DNA of 64,000 nucleotides, taken from assembly GCA_934647195.1 (NCBI GenBank), contig CAKUFD010000005.1:62001-126000 (forward strand). Direction: 5' to 3'. The notes beneath the pieces are model-generated. The model worked only from the letters and a program-made list of their open reading frames with translations. It did no database searches and was not told the origin of the DNA. Shown here one piece after another: positions 32,743 through 40,538 of the stretch (position 1 is its first letter; each line of letters opens with the position of its first letter). The position numbers and the translations under genes were made by a program. This DNA comes from an uncultured Collinsella sp. GTDB taxonomy: Bacteria; Actinomycetota; Coriobacteriia; Coriobacteriales; Coriobacteriaceae.

Positions 32743-34026
32743 ATGTTCTGTAGAGGGTGCGGTGCCAAGATGGAAGAAGGGGCCAGGTTTTGTCCCAAGT
32801 GCGGTCTGCCTGTCAAGGACGTGACTGAGGGACGGCCAGCGGAATTTGCGCCGACGCCTGATGATGTCGATGGAGCCTCCTTGCGGTCTGTCGATGCGGA
32901 GGACGAAGGGGAGCCGGCAGACGACGTATCCGTTTCGCCTGAGGTGGCCGACGGAAAGCCCGCGGGGGAGGAACCTGTCGTGCCGAGTCCGGCCGATCTC
33001 GCTGGCGCCGGGGCCCCTGTCGATGCACGGCGTTCCAAGAAACCCCTCATAATCGTTGCGGTTGTGGCAATCCTGCTCATTGTGGGCATCGGTTCTGGCT
33101 ACTACTTTGGTGTCTATGCCCCCGAGAGAGCGCGCGAGGCTGCCGAGCAGGAGGCCCTTGCTGCCGAGCATATCGTGCGCGTGTCGGTGTCGGCCGAGGG
33201 CTGGGATACCGCGGCGGGGGCGTCGCGCGTGCCGTTGCGGGTGAAGGGCCGCGAGGAGCGCGGCAAGAACGTCAACAAGGTCTTTTACGTTGACTCCGCG
33301 GGCGCTGGCCTCGAGCTGCGCCGTGGCACGTATACCGTTACCGTGGCAGGCTCGCCCATAGCGGCGGACGGGACCGTCTACACCGTCCCCGATGCCGAAG
33401 TCGAGGTGAGGGTCGACGAGGAGGCCGCCGCGAAGAAGGACGGCGTCGACGCTACTGGCACTGCCGTGAAGCTCGATCCGGTCCCCGCGACCGATGTGAC
33501 GGACGAGCAGATTGCCGACGCAAAGAAGTGGGCCGAGGACGACAAGGGCGCTGCGGACGCGGGCTGCACCTTCGATGCCGAGGCACTCGCAACGGCGGCG
33601 ACAAAGCGCCGCGATGACGCCGTGGCGGCCAAGAAGGCAGAGGAAGAGGCCGCCAAGCGCGCCGAGGAAGCCAAGCAGGCCCGCACGATTGACACCGAAT
33701 ACTTCACCATGGTTCTGCCGGACTGGTTCCCAATCGATGAGTTTGAGTACAAAACTCAGGAGCGCCCTGATTACGGTGCCGGGACTGGCAATTGGAGCGT
33801 GACGGACTTCATCCGGAACGGAGATGCAAACGATAGTGCGGATTTTAAGATCGTGACGTATGAGCAGGGCATGCCGGCTTACGGCTGCGGCTATGCAAAG
33901 GAGCTTGGAACTTCCAAGGGACGGACGGTCCAGCTGTTCGTTGGCGGAGTGACCGCGCAAGAAGCCCTCGGAATGTCCCTGGGGAACTACGGCGATGCGC
34001 TGGCAGCCTGCATAACGCTCAAGTAG
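32743..34026 (+). CDS. zinc-ribbon membrane-anchored protein
   Basis: 427 residues. The N-terminus is a zinc ribbon (CRGCGAKMEEGARFCPKCG, Cys pairs at 3/6 and 17/20). An acidic linker leads to one membrane segment at about residues 100-121 (PLIIVAVVAILLIVGIGSGYYF). The extracytoplasmic part holds an Ala/Glu/Lys-rich helix near 300-325 and a C-terminal globular domain of about 100 residues starting TEYFTMVLPDWFPIDEF. I recognise the architecture, common in Coriobacteria, but not a function. The upstream gap 32536-32742 carries no other feature. It forms its own unit, closed by the terminator at 34064. Confidence 0.75.
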   Translation: MFCRGCGAKMEEGARFCPKCGLPVKDVTEGRPAEFAPTPDDVDGASLRSVDAEDEGEPADDVSVSPEVADGKPAGEEPVVPSPADLAGAGAPVDARRSKKPLIIVAVVAILLIVGIGSGYYFGVYAPERAREAAEQEALAAEHIVRVSVSAEGWDTAAGASRVPLRVKGREERGKNVNKVFYVDSAGAGLELRRGTYTVTVAGSPIAADGTVYTVPDAEVEVRVDEEAAAKKDGVDATGTAVKLDPVPATDVTDEQIADAKKWAEDDKGAADAGCTFDAEALATAATKRRDDAVAAKKAEEEAAKRAEEAKQARTIDTEYFTMVLPDWFPIDEFEYKTQERPDYGAGTGNWSVTDFIRNGDANDSADFKIVTYEQGMPAYGCGYAKELGTSKGRTVQLFVGGVTAQEALGMSLGNYGDALAACITLK

Positions 34027-34063
34027 TCACCGCGACGCAACAACCCAAGATTGCCTCGACATC

Positions 34064-34105
34064 AAGTGGTCCGTCTCGTTATTGAACGGGGCGGACCACT
34101 TTTGT
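34064..34105 (+). terminator. terminator of the zinc-ribbon gene
   Basis: AAGTGGTCCG pairs with CGGACCACTT, with TCTCGTTATTGAACGGGG between, and TTTTG after. Confidence 0.8.
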
Positions 34106-34260
34106 GCGCCCGCTGTCCATATTTTTGCAGAGTTTTTATCCGCTGCCCGAGCTATTGCGACCATTTACCGAGTATGTTCCACATCAGCATGGCGTTAACC
34201 AATGGAAACATTTTTCGAAAATAGCCGGATAGGGCTTCCAAAAAAGTTAACCACGTGCTA

Positions 34261-34276
34261 GTTTACTTAAGTGAAC
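34261..34276. promoter_or_regulatory. candidate metal-regulator operator upstream of feoA
   Basis: GTTTACTTAAGTGAAC is a near-perfect palindrome (one mismatched pair) in the 324-base, AT-rich gap before feoA. GGCTAACTT follows at 34284. Iron regulators of the DtxR/IdeR type bind such AT-rich TTA-containing palindromes; assignment is inference. Confidence 0.45.
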
Positions 34277-34350
34277 ATAGAGAAGGCTAACTTTTTGACA
34301 TACGAACCTTGTCAAAAGCCAGCTCGATGTACGCAAAGGATGGAAGCGAC

Positions 34351-34596
34351 ATGACGAACAAACCCATGATGCCGGCAATGCCGTTATCGCTGGTAAAGGC
34401 GGGCGAGACCGTCAAGGTTTCCCGCGTCAAAGGTGGCGACGACATGAAGCGTCACCTCAACGACATCGGCTTCGTCGAAGGCAACGAGATTCATGTGGTG
34501 AGCGCAAGCGGGGCGAACATCATCGTCACTGTCTTGGGTGCGCGTTTTGGCTTGGACACAAAGGTCGCCCAACACGTCATGACCGTTGCCGCCTAG
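34351..34596 (+). CDS. feoA: FeoA-family protein 1
   Basis: 81-residue SH3-like FeoA protein, an accessory of the FeoB ferrous iron transporter. It contains the family pattern LSLVKAGETVKVSRVKGGDDMKRHLNDIGFVEGNEI, read in parts, and ends TKVAQHVMTVAA. ATG 34351 follows AAGGATGGAAG; an in-frame ATG at 34327 is possible but less well placed. A second feoA starts 120 bases downstream. Tandem feoA genes before feoB are frequent in anaerobes. Confidence 0.88.
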   Translation: MTNKPMMPAMPLSLVKAGETVKVSRVKGGDDMKRHLNDIGFVEGNEIHVVSASGANIIVTVLGARFGLDTKVAQHVMTVAA

Positions 34597-34716
34597 CCTA
34601 TCCAAGCACATTTCGCAGCGAGATTCTTGGCGGCCGAATGCACGCCGGCGGCCAAGATTCTCGTGCGTGAAGGTGATATGCACATCGCGAACACGAGTAT
34701 CCGGAAGGGGGATGCA

Positions 34717-34938
34717 ATGAAGACTCTGGGAGATGTCAAGGTGGGCGAGGGCTCCACGATCGTGAAGCTGCACGGAGAGGGCGCGCTGCGCCGCCACCTT
34801 ATGGACCTGGGCCTCATCAAGGGCACGCCGTTCACCGTCGTCAAGGTCGCACCGCTGGGCGATCCTGTCGAGATCAACGTGCGCGGCTACGAGCTGTCTA
34901 TCCGCAAGGAAGAGGCTGCTGTCGTCGAGGTTCAGTAA
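34717..34938 (+). CDS. feoA: FeoA-family protein 2
   Basis: 73-residue SH3-like protein (MKTLGDVKVGEGSTIVKL, then GALRRHLMDLGLIKGTPF and a C-terminal YELSIRKEEAAVVEV). It resembles FeoA 1 but has its own strong ribbon GGAAGGGGG 6 bases before ATG 34717. It lies between feoA 1 and feoB and is probably co-transcribed, although a palindrome at 34968 may give feoB a second control point. Confidence 0.88.
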   Translation: MKTLGDVKVGEGSTIVKLHGEGALRRHLMDLGLIKGTPFTVVKVAPLGDPVEINVRGYELSIRKEEAAVVEVQ

Positions 34939-34967
34939 GTTGACCTAAACGAACATTTTTGCAGGTA

Positions 34968-34987
34968 AAGTTAGTAATTTCTAACTT
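34968..34987. promoter_or_regulatory. perfect palindrome upstream of feoB
   Basis: AAGTTAG-TAATTT-CTAACTT is a perfect 7+7 inverted repeat 60 bases before feoB. The half-site CTAACTT also occurs at 34286, before feoA 1. It is a candidate operator for an iron-responsive repressor. Confidence 0.5.
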
Positions 34988-35046
34988 AAAGACATCCAAC
35001 TCGGACGGTATGGAAGCAGTCCGAGCGCAATGGGAAGAAGGATTGC

Positions 35047-37605
35047 ATGGCGGATTCTCAGATCCATGTTGCTCTTGCGGGTAACCCCAACTGCGGCAAG
35101 ACCACGCTGTTCAACCTGATCACCGGCGCCAACGGTTACGTTGGCAACTGGCCGGGCGTCACGGTTGAGAAAAAGGAAGCCAAGCTCTTGAGCGACAAGA
35201 GCGTGACCATCACGGACCTCCCCGGTATCTACTCGCTGTCGCCGTATAGCCCTGAGGAGCAGTGCTCGCGCGATTACCTCATGAGCGGCGAGCCCGATGT
35301 CGTCGTTCAGGTGATCGATGCCACCAACCTCGAGCGCAACCTGTACCTGGCTCTCCAGGTTATCGAGACGGGCCTGCCCGTTGTGGCCGCCCTCAACATG
35401 GCCGACCTCGTGGAGAAGTCCGGCGACAAGATCGACGTCAAGAAGCTCTCCGATCGCCTGGGCTGCCCGGTCGTTATGATCTCGGCTCTTAAGAACAAGG
35501 GCATCGACGAGCTGTTCGCTCAGGTCAAGAAGTCCGCTGCCACCAAGGGCCGCGTGCCCGAGCATAAGTTCGACTCCGCTATCGAGGACGTTCTCACCCA
35601 TATCGAGAACTTGCTCCCCGCAAGCGTCACGGCCGAGAAGCGTCGTTACTACGCCGTCAAGCTCTTTGAGCGCGACGAGGCTGCGTGCAAGCTCATCAAC
35701 CTCACGAAGGACCACGCCGAGCGCGTGGAGCAGCTCATCGCCCAGTGCGAGAAGGACTGTGATGACGACGCCGAGTCCATCATCACCGGCGAGCGTTACG
35801 GCGTGATCGCCCATATCATCGACGAGTGCCTTACCAAGGCTCCGGCCAAGATGAGCACATCCGAGAAGATCGACCGCGTGGTCACCAACCGTATTCTCGG
35901 CCTGCCGATCTTCGTCGTGATCATGTTCGCTGTGTACTACATCGCCGTCTCTACGCTTGGCGGTACGGTGACCGACTTCACCAACGATCAGCTCTTTGGT
36001 ACCGACGGCTGGTTCCTGCTGGGCCAGGGCCGCGACGCGTACGATGAGGCTGCCGGCGAGTTCACGCAGGCTCAGGCCGAGATCGCCGCGTTCATCGACG
36101 CTGCCGACGCCGAGGGCATCGACGTTTCTGCCTATAACGACGCCGTGGACGCCGAGGATGGCGACGCTGCCGCCGACGCGCTCAAGACTATTGCAGCCGA
36201 GCCCGAGGCCGCGTCCGTGAAGGGTGAGGTCGAGGAGGACGAGGACGCCGGTACGACTGCCGCTACCGTCACCGCCGCTCAGGCTGTGGAGGACCTCGAC
36301 GTTGCCGAGCCCGATCCTGCCGATTATGGCCCGTTTGTTCCCGGCATCACCACCGCGGTGCATGACGCCCTCGTGGCGGGCGGCACCGAGGACGGCGGCC
36401 TTGTCGACTCCCTCGTCTGCGACGGTATCGTGGGCGGCATCGGCGCCATCATGGGCTTCGTCCCGCAGATGTTCCTGCTGTTCGTGATGCTCTCCTTCCT
36501 GGAGGACTGCGGCTACATGGCCCGCGTCGCCTTCATCATGGACCGCATCTTCCGTCGCTTCGGTCTGTCCGGTAAGTCGTTCATCCCGATGCTCGTCTCC
36601 TCCGGCTGCGGCGTCCCGGGCGTCATGGCAACCAAGACGATCGAGAACGAGAAGGACCGCCGCATGACGGTCATGACCACGACGTTCATTCCCTGTGGCG
36701 CCAAGCTGCCGATCATCGCCCTGCTTATGGGCTCGATTATTGGCGACTCCTCGACGAGCGCCAAGTGGATTTCGCCGCTCTTCTACTTCCTGGGCGTTTT
36801 TGCCGTCATCGCTTCTGGCCTGATGCTCAAGAAGACCAAGCTCTTTGCCGGCCGTCCCACCCCGTTTGTCATGGAGCTGCCCGCCTACCACTTCCCGGCG
36901 ATCCGCTCCTGGGCGCTGCACGTGTGGGAGCGCTGCTGGGCCTTTATCAAGAAGGCCGGTACGGTCATCTTCGCTTCCACCGTCGTGGTGTGGTTCCTCT
37001 CCAACTTCGGTATGTTCGAGGGCGCCTTTGGCTACCTGCCCTCCATGGAGGGCATCCCCGAGGAGTTCATGGACTACTCCGTGCTTGCCATGCTCGGCAA
37101 CCTCGTAGCCTGGATCTTTGCGCCGCTTGGCTTTAGCACCTGGCAGGCAACGGCCCTTACCGTCTCCGGTCTCGTGGCTAAGGAGAACGTTGTCGCTACC
37201 GCCGGTTCGCTTCTTTCGGTGGGCGATGTGGGCGAGACCGACCCGAGCCTGTGGACCGCGTTTGCCGCTATGTTCCCCACGATGGGTGCTTGCGTGGCCT
37301 TTGGTGCCTTCAACCTGCTGTGCGCTCCGTGCTTCGCTGCTATGGGTACCATTCGCAACCAGATGAACTCCGGCAAGTGGACCGCCATCGCTATTGGCTA
37401 CGAGTGCGCTTTTGCTTGGGTGATCGGCCTTATCATCAACCAGCTTTACGAGCTGATTGCGCTTGGCCAGTTTGGCTTCTGGACGATCGTGGCGTTCGTG
37501 CTGCTGGCAGGCATGCTCTTCCAGATCTTCCGTCCTATGCCTCACTTTGCATGGACGGATGAGGACGAGACCGACTCCTCCAACGTGGTGAGCGCCACCG
37601 CGTAA
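35047..37605 (+). CDS. feoB: ferrous iron transport protein B
   Basis: 852-residue GTP-dependent ferrous iron permease. The N-terminal G domain has G1 GNPNCGKTT, G3 DLPG and G4 NMAD. Membrane segments begin near residue 285 (ILGLPIFVVIMFAVYYIAVS). The Gate motifs SGCGVPGVMATKT and TTFIPCGAKLPI are present. Between the first membrane segment and DGIVGGIGAIMGFVPQM lies an unusual stretch of about 110 residues (near 327-437), rich in Asp, Glu and Ala, so the protein is longer than typical FeoB (about 700-770). Strong preference for a few codons suggests high expression. Confidence 0.95.
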   Translation: MADSQIHVALAGNPNCGKTTLFNLITGANGYVGNWPGVTVEKKEAKLLSDKSVTITDLPGIYSLSPYSPEEQCSRDYLMSGEPDVVVQVIDATNLERNLYLALQVIETGLPVVAALNMADLVEKSGDKIDVKKLSDRLGCPVVMISALKNKGIDELFAQVKKSAATKGRVPEHKFDSAIEDVLTHIENLLPASVTAEKRRYYAVKLFERDEAACKLINLTKDHAERVEQLIAQCEKDCDDDAESIITGERYGVIAHIIDECLTKAPAKMSTSEKIDRVVTNRILGLPIFVVIMFAVYYIAVSTLGGTVTDFTNDQLFGTDGWFLLGQGRDAYDEAAGEFTQAQAEIAAFIDAADAEGIDVSAYNDAVDAEDGDAAADALKTIAAEPEAASVKGEVEEDEDAGTTAATVTAAQAVEDLDVAEPDPADYGPFVPGITTAVHDALVAGGTEDGGLVDSLVCDGIVGGIGAIMGFVPQMFLLFVMLSFLEDCGYMARVAFIMDRIFRRFGLSGKSFIPMLVSSGCGVPGVMATKTIENEKDRRMTVMTTTFIPCGAKLPIIALLMGSIIGDSSTSAKWISPLFYFLGVFAVIASGLMLKKTKLFAGRPTPFVMELPAYHFPAIRSWALHVWERCWAFIKKAGTVIFASTVVVWFLSNFGMFEGAFGYLPSMEGIPEEFMDYSVLAMLGNLVAWIFAPLGFSTWQATALTVSGLVAKENVVATAGSLLSVGDVGETDPSLWTAFAAMFPTMGACVAFGAFNLLCAPCFAAMGTIRNQMNSGKWTAIAIGYECAFAWVIGLIINQLYELIALGQFGFWTIVAFVLLAGMLFQIFRPMPHFAWTDEDETDSSNVVSATA

Positions 37606-37631
37606 GGTTTCGATTCGTTCGCCTTCTCCCC

Positions 37632-37668
37632 AGCCGCTCGCGGGCCTGTGCTCGCGGGCGGCTTTTTT
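37632..37668 (+). terminator. terminator of feoB
   Basis: AGCCGCTCGCGGGC and GCTCGCGGGCGGCT can pair, followed by TTTTTT. Confidence 0.8.
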
Positions 37669-37739
37669 GCGAAGATGGCGTTGAGCCTGGGCGGATGGGG
37701 TAAAGTTGCAGTAGGAAAACTTATGAAAGGGAGGCTTTG

Positions 37740-37940
37740 ATGGCCCCTATCGATATCGTTGTATTGCTGCTCGTCGCCATTGCGTTCGTGGCTGTGTGCG
37801 TACGCATCTACCGCAAAGGTACGTGTGTCGATTGCGCTCAGGGCGGCGTGTGCACGGGGCACTGCGGTCATAAGAAGAGCTGCCCTGCCGTTAAAGGTGC
37901 GGACAAGGTTGCCGAAGACTTGGGTCGCGGCATTAAGTAG
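37740..37940 (+). CDS. FeoB-associated Cys-rich membrane protein
   Basis: 66 residues: one N-terminal membrane segment (IDIVVLLLVAIAFVAVCVRIY) and a short Cys-rich tail with five cysteines (CVDC, CTGHC, KSC). This is the family often found next to feoB in Gram-positive anaerobes, thought to help the transporter. ATG 37740 follows GGGAGG by 5 bases. A terminator lies between feoB and this gene, so it may have its own promoter or be expressed by read-through. Confidence 0.82.
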   Translation: MAPIDIVVLLLVAIAFVAVCVRIYRKGTCVDCAQGGVCTGHCGHKKSCPAVKGADKVAEDLGRGIK

Positions 37941-37970
37941 CGTGCATCCGCGTGTGGCGTCGCGTGTATA

Positions 37971-38031
37971 TGAAGCAAAAAATCCCATTTAGAGGCTCTA
38001 ACGGGGTGTCTAAATGGGATTTTTTGCTTTA
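37971..38031. repeat. R2 long hairpin repeat, copy 1
   Basis: GAAGCAAAAAATCCCATTTA pairs with TAAATGGGATTTTTTGCTT over about 20 bp with an 18-base loop. A-run on one side and T-run on the other make it a potential bidirectional terminator. Copies at 43398 and 49174 share the arms but not the loop. Confidence 0.8.
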
Positions 38032-38149
38032 TTTGGAGGTGCTTGTCCCGCGCACGGTCGCTTGAAAGATGCGGGCTTTGTCGTGGCTCGCCCGCCCGGT
38101 TGGGCGCCCGGACGGTGATGTTGAGGGGCTGCCATGATGGTTTGACCGG

Positions 38150-38165
38150 GAAACCCTGCCGAAAC
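38150..38165 (+). promoter_or_regulatory. GlnR-like box upstream of glnA
   Basis: GAAAC-CCTGCC-GAAAC (38150-38165) fits the actinobacterial GlnR pattern of two half-sites 6 bases apart, 70 bases before glnA. A GlnR-like regulator gene follows glnA. The assignment is by resemblance only. Confidence 0.45.
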
Positions 38166-38234
38166 AATCATATGAGAAAGTAAAATGTCTAATGTATCGG
38201 ATTGGCTACTTTGCTGTACGTGAAGGGATGACCC

Positions 38235-39575
38235 ATGAATCAACAGCAGAATATCGACTTCGTGCTCCGAACCGTCGAACAGCGTGACATCCGTTTTGTG
38301 CGTCTGTGGTTCGTTGACGTGTTGGGTCGTCTTAAGAGCTTTGCCATCAGCCCCGAGGACCTTGAGGTCGCCTTCGAGGAAGGCGTGGGTTTTGACGGCT
38401 CTGCTATCGAGGGCTTTGCCACGCCCGAAGAGGCCGACATGCTGGCCTTCCCCGATCCCTCTACGTTCCAGGTACTTCCCTGGCGTCCGAGCGACAACGG
38501 CGTCGCGCGCGTGTTCTGCGACATCTGCACGCCCGATCGCAAGCCTTTTGCGGGCGACCCTCGCGAGTGCCTGCGCGCCATGTTCTACCGTGCCGAAGAG
38601 GCCGGCTTTATCATGAACGTGGGTGCTGAGCTTGAGTATTACTACTTTAAGAACGACCAGGCTCCCGAGCCCCTGGACAATATGGGCTACTTTGACCTGT
38701 CCGAGTCCGATTCGGCTCGCGACCTGCGCCGCAACACTGTGCTCACGCTCGAGAAGATGAGCGTTCCCGTGGAGTATACGTTCCACTCCACCGGCCCCTC
38801 CCAGCATGGCATCTCGCTGCGCCATGCCGAGGCCCTCACGATGTCCGACGCCATCACTACGGCAAAGCACATCATTCGCCTGGAGGCGTTTGAGGCCGGG
38901 TGCCACGCCGCATTTATGCCCAAGCCTCTCTCGAAGGCTCCCTCGTCTGCGATGTTTTTGCACCAGTCCCTCTTTGACCGCGAGGGCAACAATGTGTTTT
39001 ACAGCGATGACGACCCGGTATACCACCTGTCCGACACGGCCAAGCATTACATGGCGGGTATCTTGGCGCACGCACGCGAGATTTCGGCCATCACCAACCC
39101 CACGGTGAACTCCTACAAGCGCCTTACCACGGGCGAGGGCACGACGCCCGAGTACGCAACCTGGGGTCTGCGCAATCGTTCCGCGATGATCCGCATCCCC
39201 ATCTACAAGCCGGGCAAGCAGCTTTCCACGCGTATCGAGCTGCGCAGCCCCGACCCCATGGCCAACTCCTATCTGGTGAACGCAGTGACGCTGGCGGCCG
39301 GGCTCGACGGCATCGAGCGCAAGCTCGAGCTGCCGGCGGAGACTACCGCTGCTACCTTGAGCATGTCTGAGCGTGAGCTGGAGAAGGCCGGCTACACGCA
39401 GCTTCCGCGAAATCTGGAAGAGGCGCTGGACATCTTTGAGGATTCTCAGTTCATGAAGGATGCTCTGGGCGAGCATATCCACAGCTTCTTCCTTACCAAG
39501 AAGCGCTCGGAGTGGAAGAAATACGCTTCGTGCGTTTCGCAGTGGGAAGTCGACCGATATCTTTCCAACTCATAG
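38235..39575 (+). CDS. glnA: glutamine synthetase type I
   Basis: Makes glutamine from glutamate, ammonia and ATP, the entry point for nitrogen. The 446-residue length fits GSI-alpha. The beta-grasp start (NIDFVLRTVEQRDIRFVRLW), the metal-binding VGAELEYYYF, the ATP region HIIRLEAFEAGCHAAFMPKP, and NPTVNSYKRL with NRSAMIRIP are present. I see no adenylylation Tyr motif of the beta type. GAAGGG precedes the ATG. The following GlnR-like gene and the GAAAC box upstream suggest nitrogen control by that regulator. Confidence 0.95.
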   Translation: MNQQQNIDFVLRTVEQRDIRFVRLWFVDVLGRLKSFAISPEDLEVAFEEGVGFDGSAIEGFATPEEADMLAFPDPSTFQVLPWRPSDNGVARVFCDICTPDRKPFAGDPRECLRAMFYRAEEAGFIMNVGAELEYYYFKNDQAPEPLDNMGYFDLSESDSARDLRRNTVLTLEKMSVPVEYTFHSTGPSQHGISLRHAEALTMSDAITTAKHIIRLEAFEAGCHAAFMPKPLSKAPSSAMFLHQSLFDREGNNVFYSDDDPVYHLSDTAKHYMAGILAHAREISAITNPTVNSYKRLTTGEGTTPEYATWGLRNRSAMIRIPIYKPGKQLSTRIELRSPDPMANSYLVNAVTLAAGLDGIERKLELPAETTAATLSMSERELEKAGYTQLPRNLEEALDIFEDSQFMKDALGEHIHSFFLTKKRSEWKKYASCVSQWEVDRYLSNS

Positions 39576-39678
39576 GGGTCAGACGGCGGCATATGGGTCC
39601 AATGTGGCCTAAATCGCCTCGTCTTACCGTATTTGACCCGTATGAGCTGCTAGAATTTACCCTGTAAGGGGGTTTGGT

Positions 39679-40341
39679 ATGTCAGAGAAAAACATCCTTT
39701 TCATGGCTCGCACCACGCGATACCACGAATTCACTCGTTCCCTCACTCAGACCATGGGGGCGGAGGTTTTTGCTGCGACTCCCGATTCGCCGACTGCGGC
39801 GCACGACTTCGACCTGCTCGTGCTCGATGCCGATGGCATTCGCAATGATCGCATCGAGCAGATCGCCAAGTGGCTGGATGATCGCGGCAACATTCCCATG
39901 CTGTTGATTGTGGACGAAGATGCCTTGTCCGACTTGCGCATTCCCGCCCATGGTCATGCCGACTTTATCTGCTCGGGCGGCTCGACAGGCGAGCTCGAGG
40001 CACGTGTGCGCCGTCTACTGGGCGAGGAAGAGGCGTTTTCGGTCGACGATGTTTTGCATATCGACAACCTTGTGATCAACCTGGCTACCTACCAGGTGTA
40101 TTTGGACGGCAACCCCGTAGATCTTACGCTTATGGAGTACTCGCTGCTCTCGTTCTTGGCGATGCATCCCAACCGTGCATACAGTCGCGAGGTCCTGCTG
40201 CATCGCGTGTGGGGCTTTGAGTACTGCGGCGGCACGCGCACCGTCGATGTGCACATCAGGCGCATCCGCTCCAAGGTGGGTCCGCAGATTGCGGCGCATA
40301 TCACCACCGTTCGCGGCGTGGGCTATCTCTTCAAGCTCTAA
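39679..40341 (+). CDS. orphan OmpR/PhoB-type response regulator, GlnR-like
   Basis: 220 residues: N-terminal receiver-like domain (1-115) and a C-terminal winged helix (LVINLATYQVYLDGNPVDLTL, GTRTVDVHIRRIRSKVG, TTVRGVGYLFKL). The receiver lacks the acidic pair normally found after the first strand (it reads NILFMARTTRYHEF). It keeps an Asp at the usual phosphorylation strand (LLVLDADGI). There is no kinase gene nearby. These traits and the position directly after glnA match actinobacterial GlnR, a nitrogen regulator that works without phosphorylation. The GlnR identity is likely but unproven. Confidence 0.75.
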   Translation: MSEKNILFMARTTRYHEFTRSLTQTMGAEVFAATPDSPTAAHDFDLLVLDADGIRNDRIEQIAKWLDDRGNIPMLLIVDEDALSDLRIPAHGHADFICSGGSTGELEARVRRLLGEEEAFSVDDVLHIDNLVINLATYQVYLDGNPVDLTLMEYSLLSFLAMHPNRAYSREVLLHRVWGFEYCGGTRTVDVHIRRIRSKVGPQIAAHITTVRGVGYLFKL

Positions 40342-40372
40342 GTGTTTGCGGGGAAGTAAGGGAATCATTTTT

Positions 40373-40405
40373 AAACGTGGTGGCAACGATGTCGCCGCGT
40401 TTTTT
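40373..40405 (+). terminator. terminator of the GlnR-like gene
   Basis: AACGTGGTGGC and GTCGCCGCGTT pair with some G-T pairs, followed by TTTTTT. Confidence 0.7.
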
Positions 40406-40538
40406 ATTGAAGCCTCTTTGTGGATACCTTTGTGCATGCCTTAGATTTAACTTAAGGTACTCGATGTTGGGGACAAAGGTGCTTGCAATGGGGTACAACG
40501 ATGCTTGATTGAGAGCATGTGGAAAGGAAGACCCATCC

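Noticed and set aside
34981..37545. 854-codon open frame antisense to feoB
   Set aside because: A by-product of the strong codon bias and high GC of feoB on the other strand; the translated protein has no recognisable domain and there is no ribosome-binding site.
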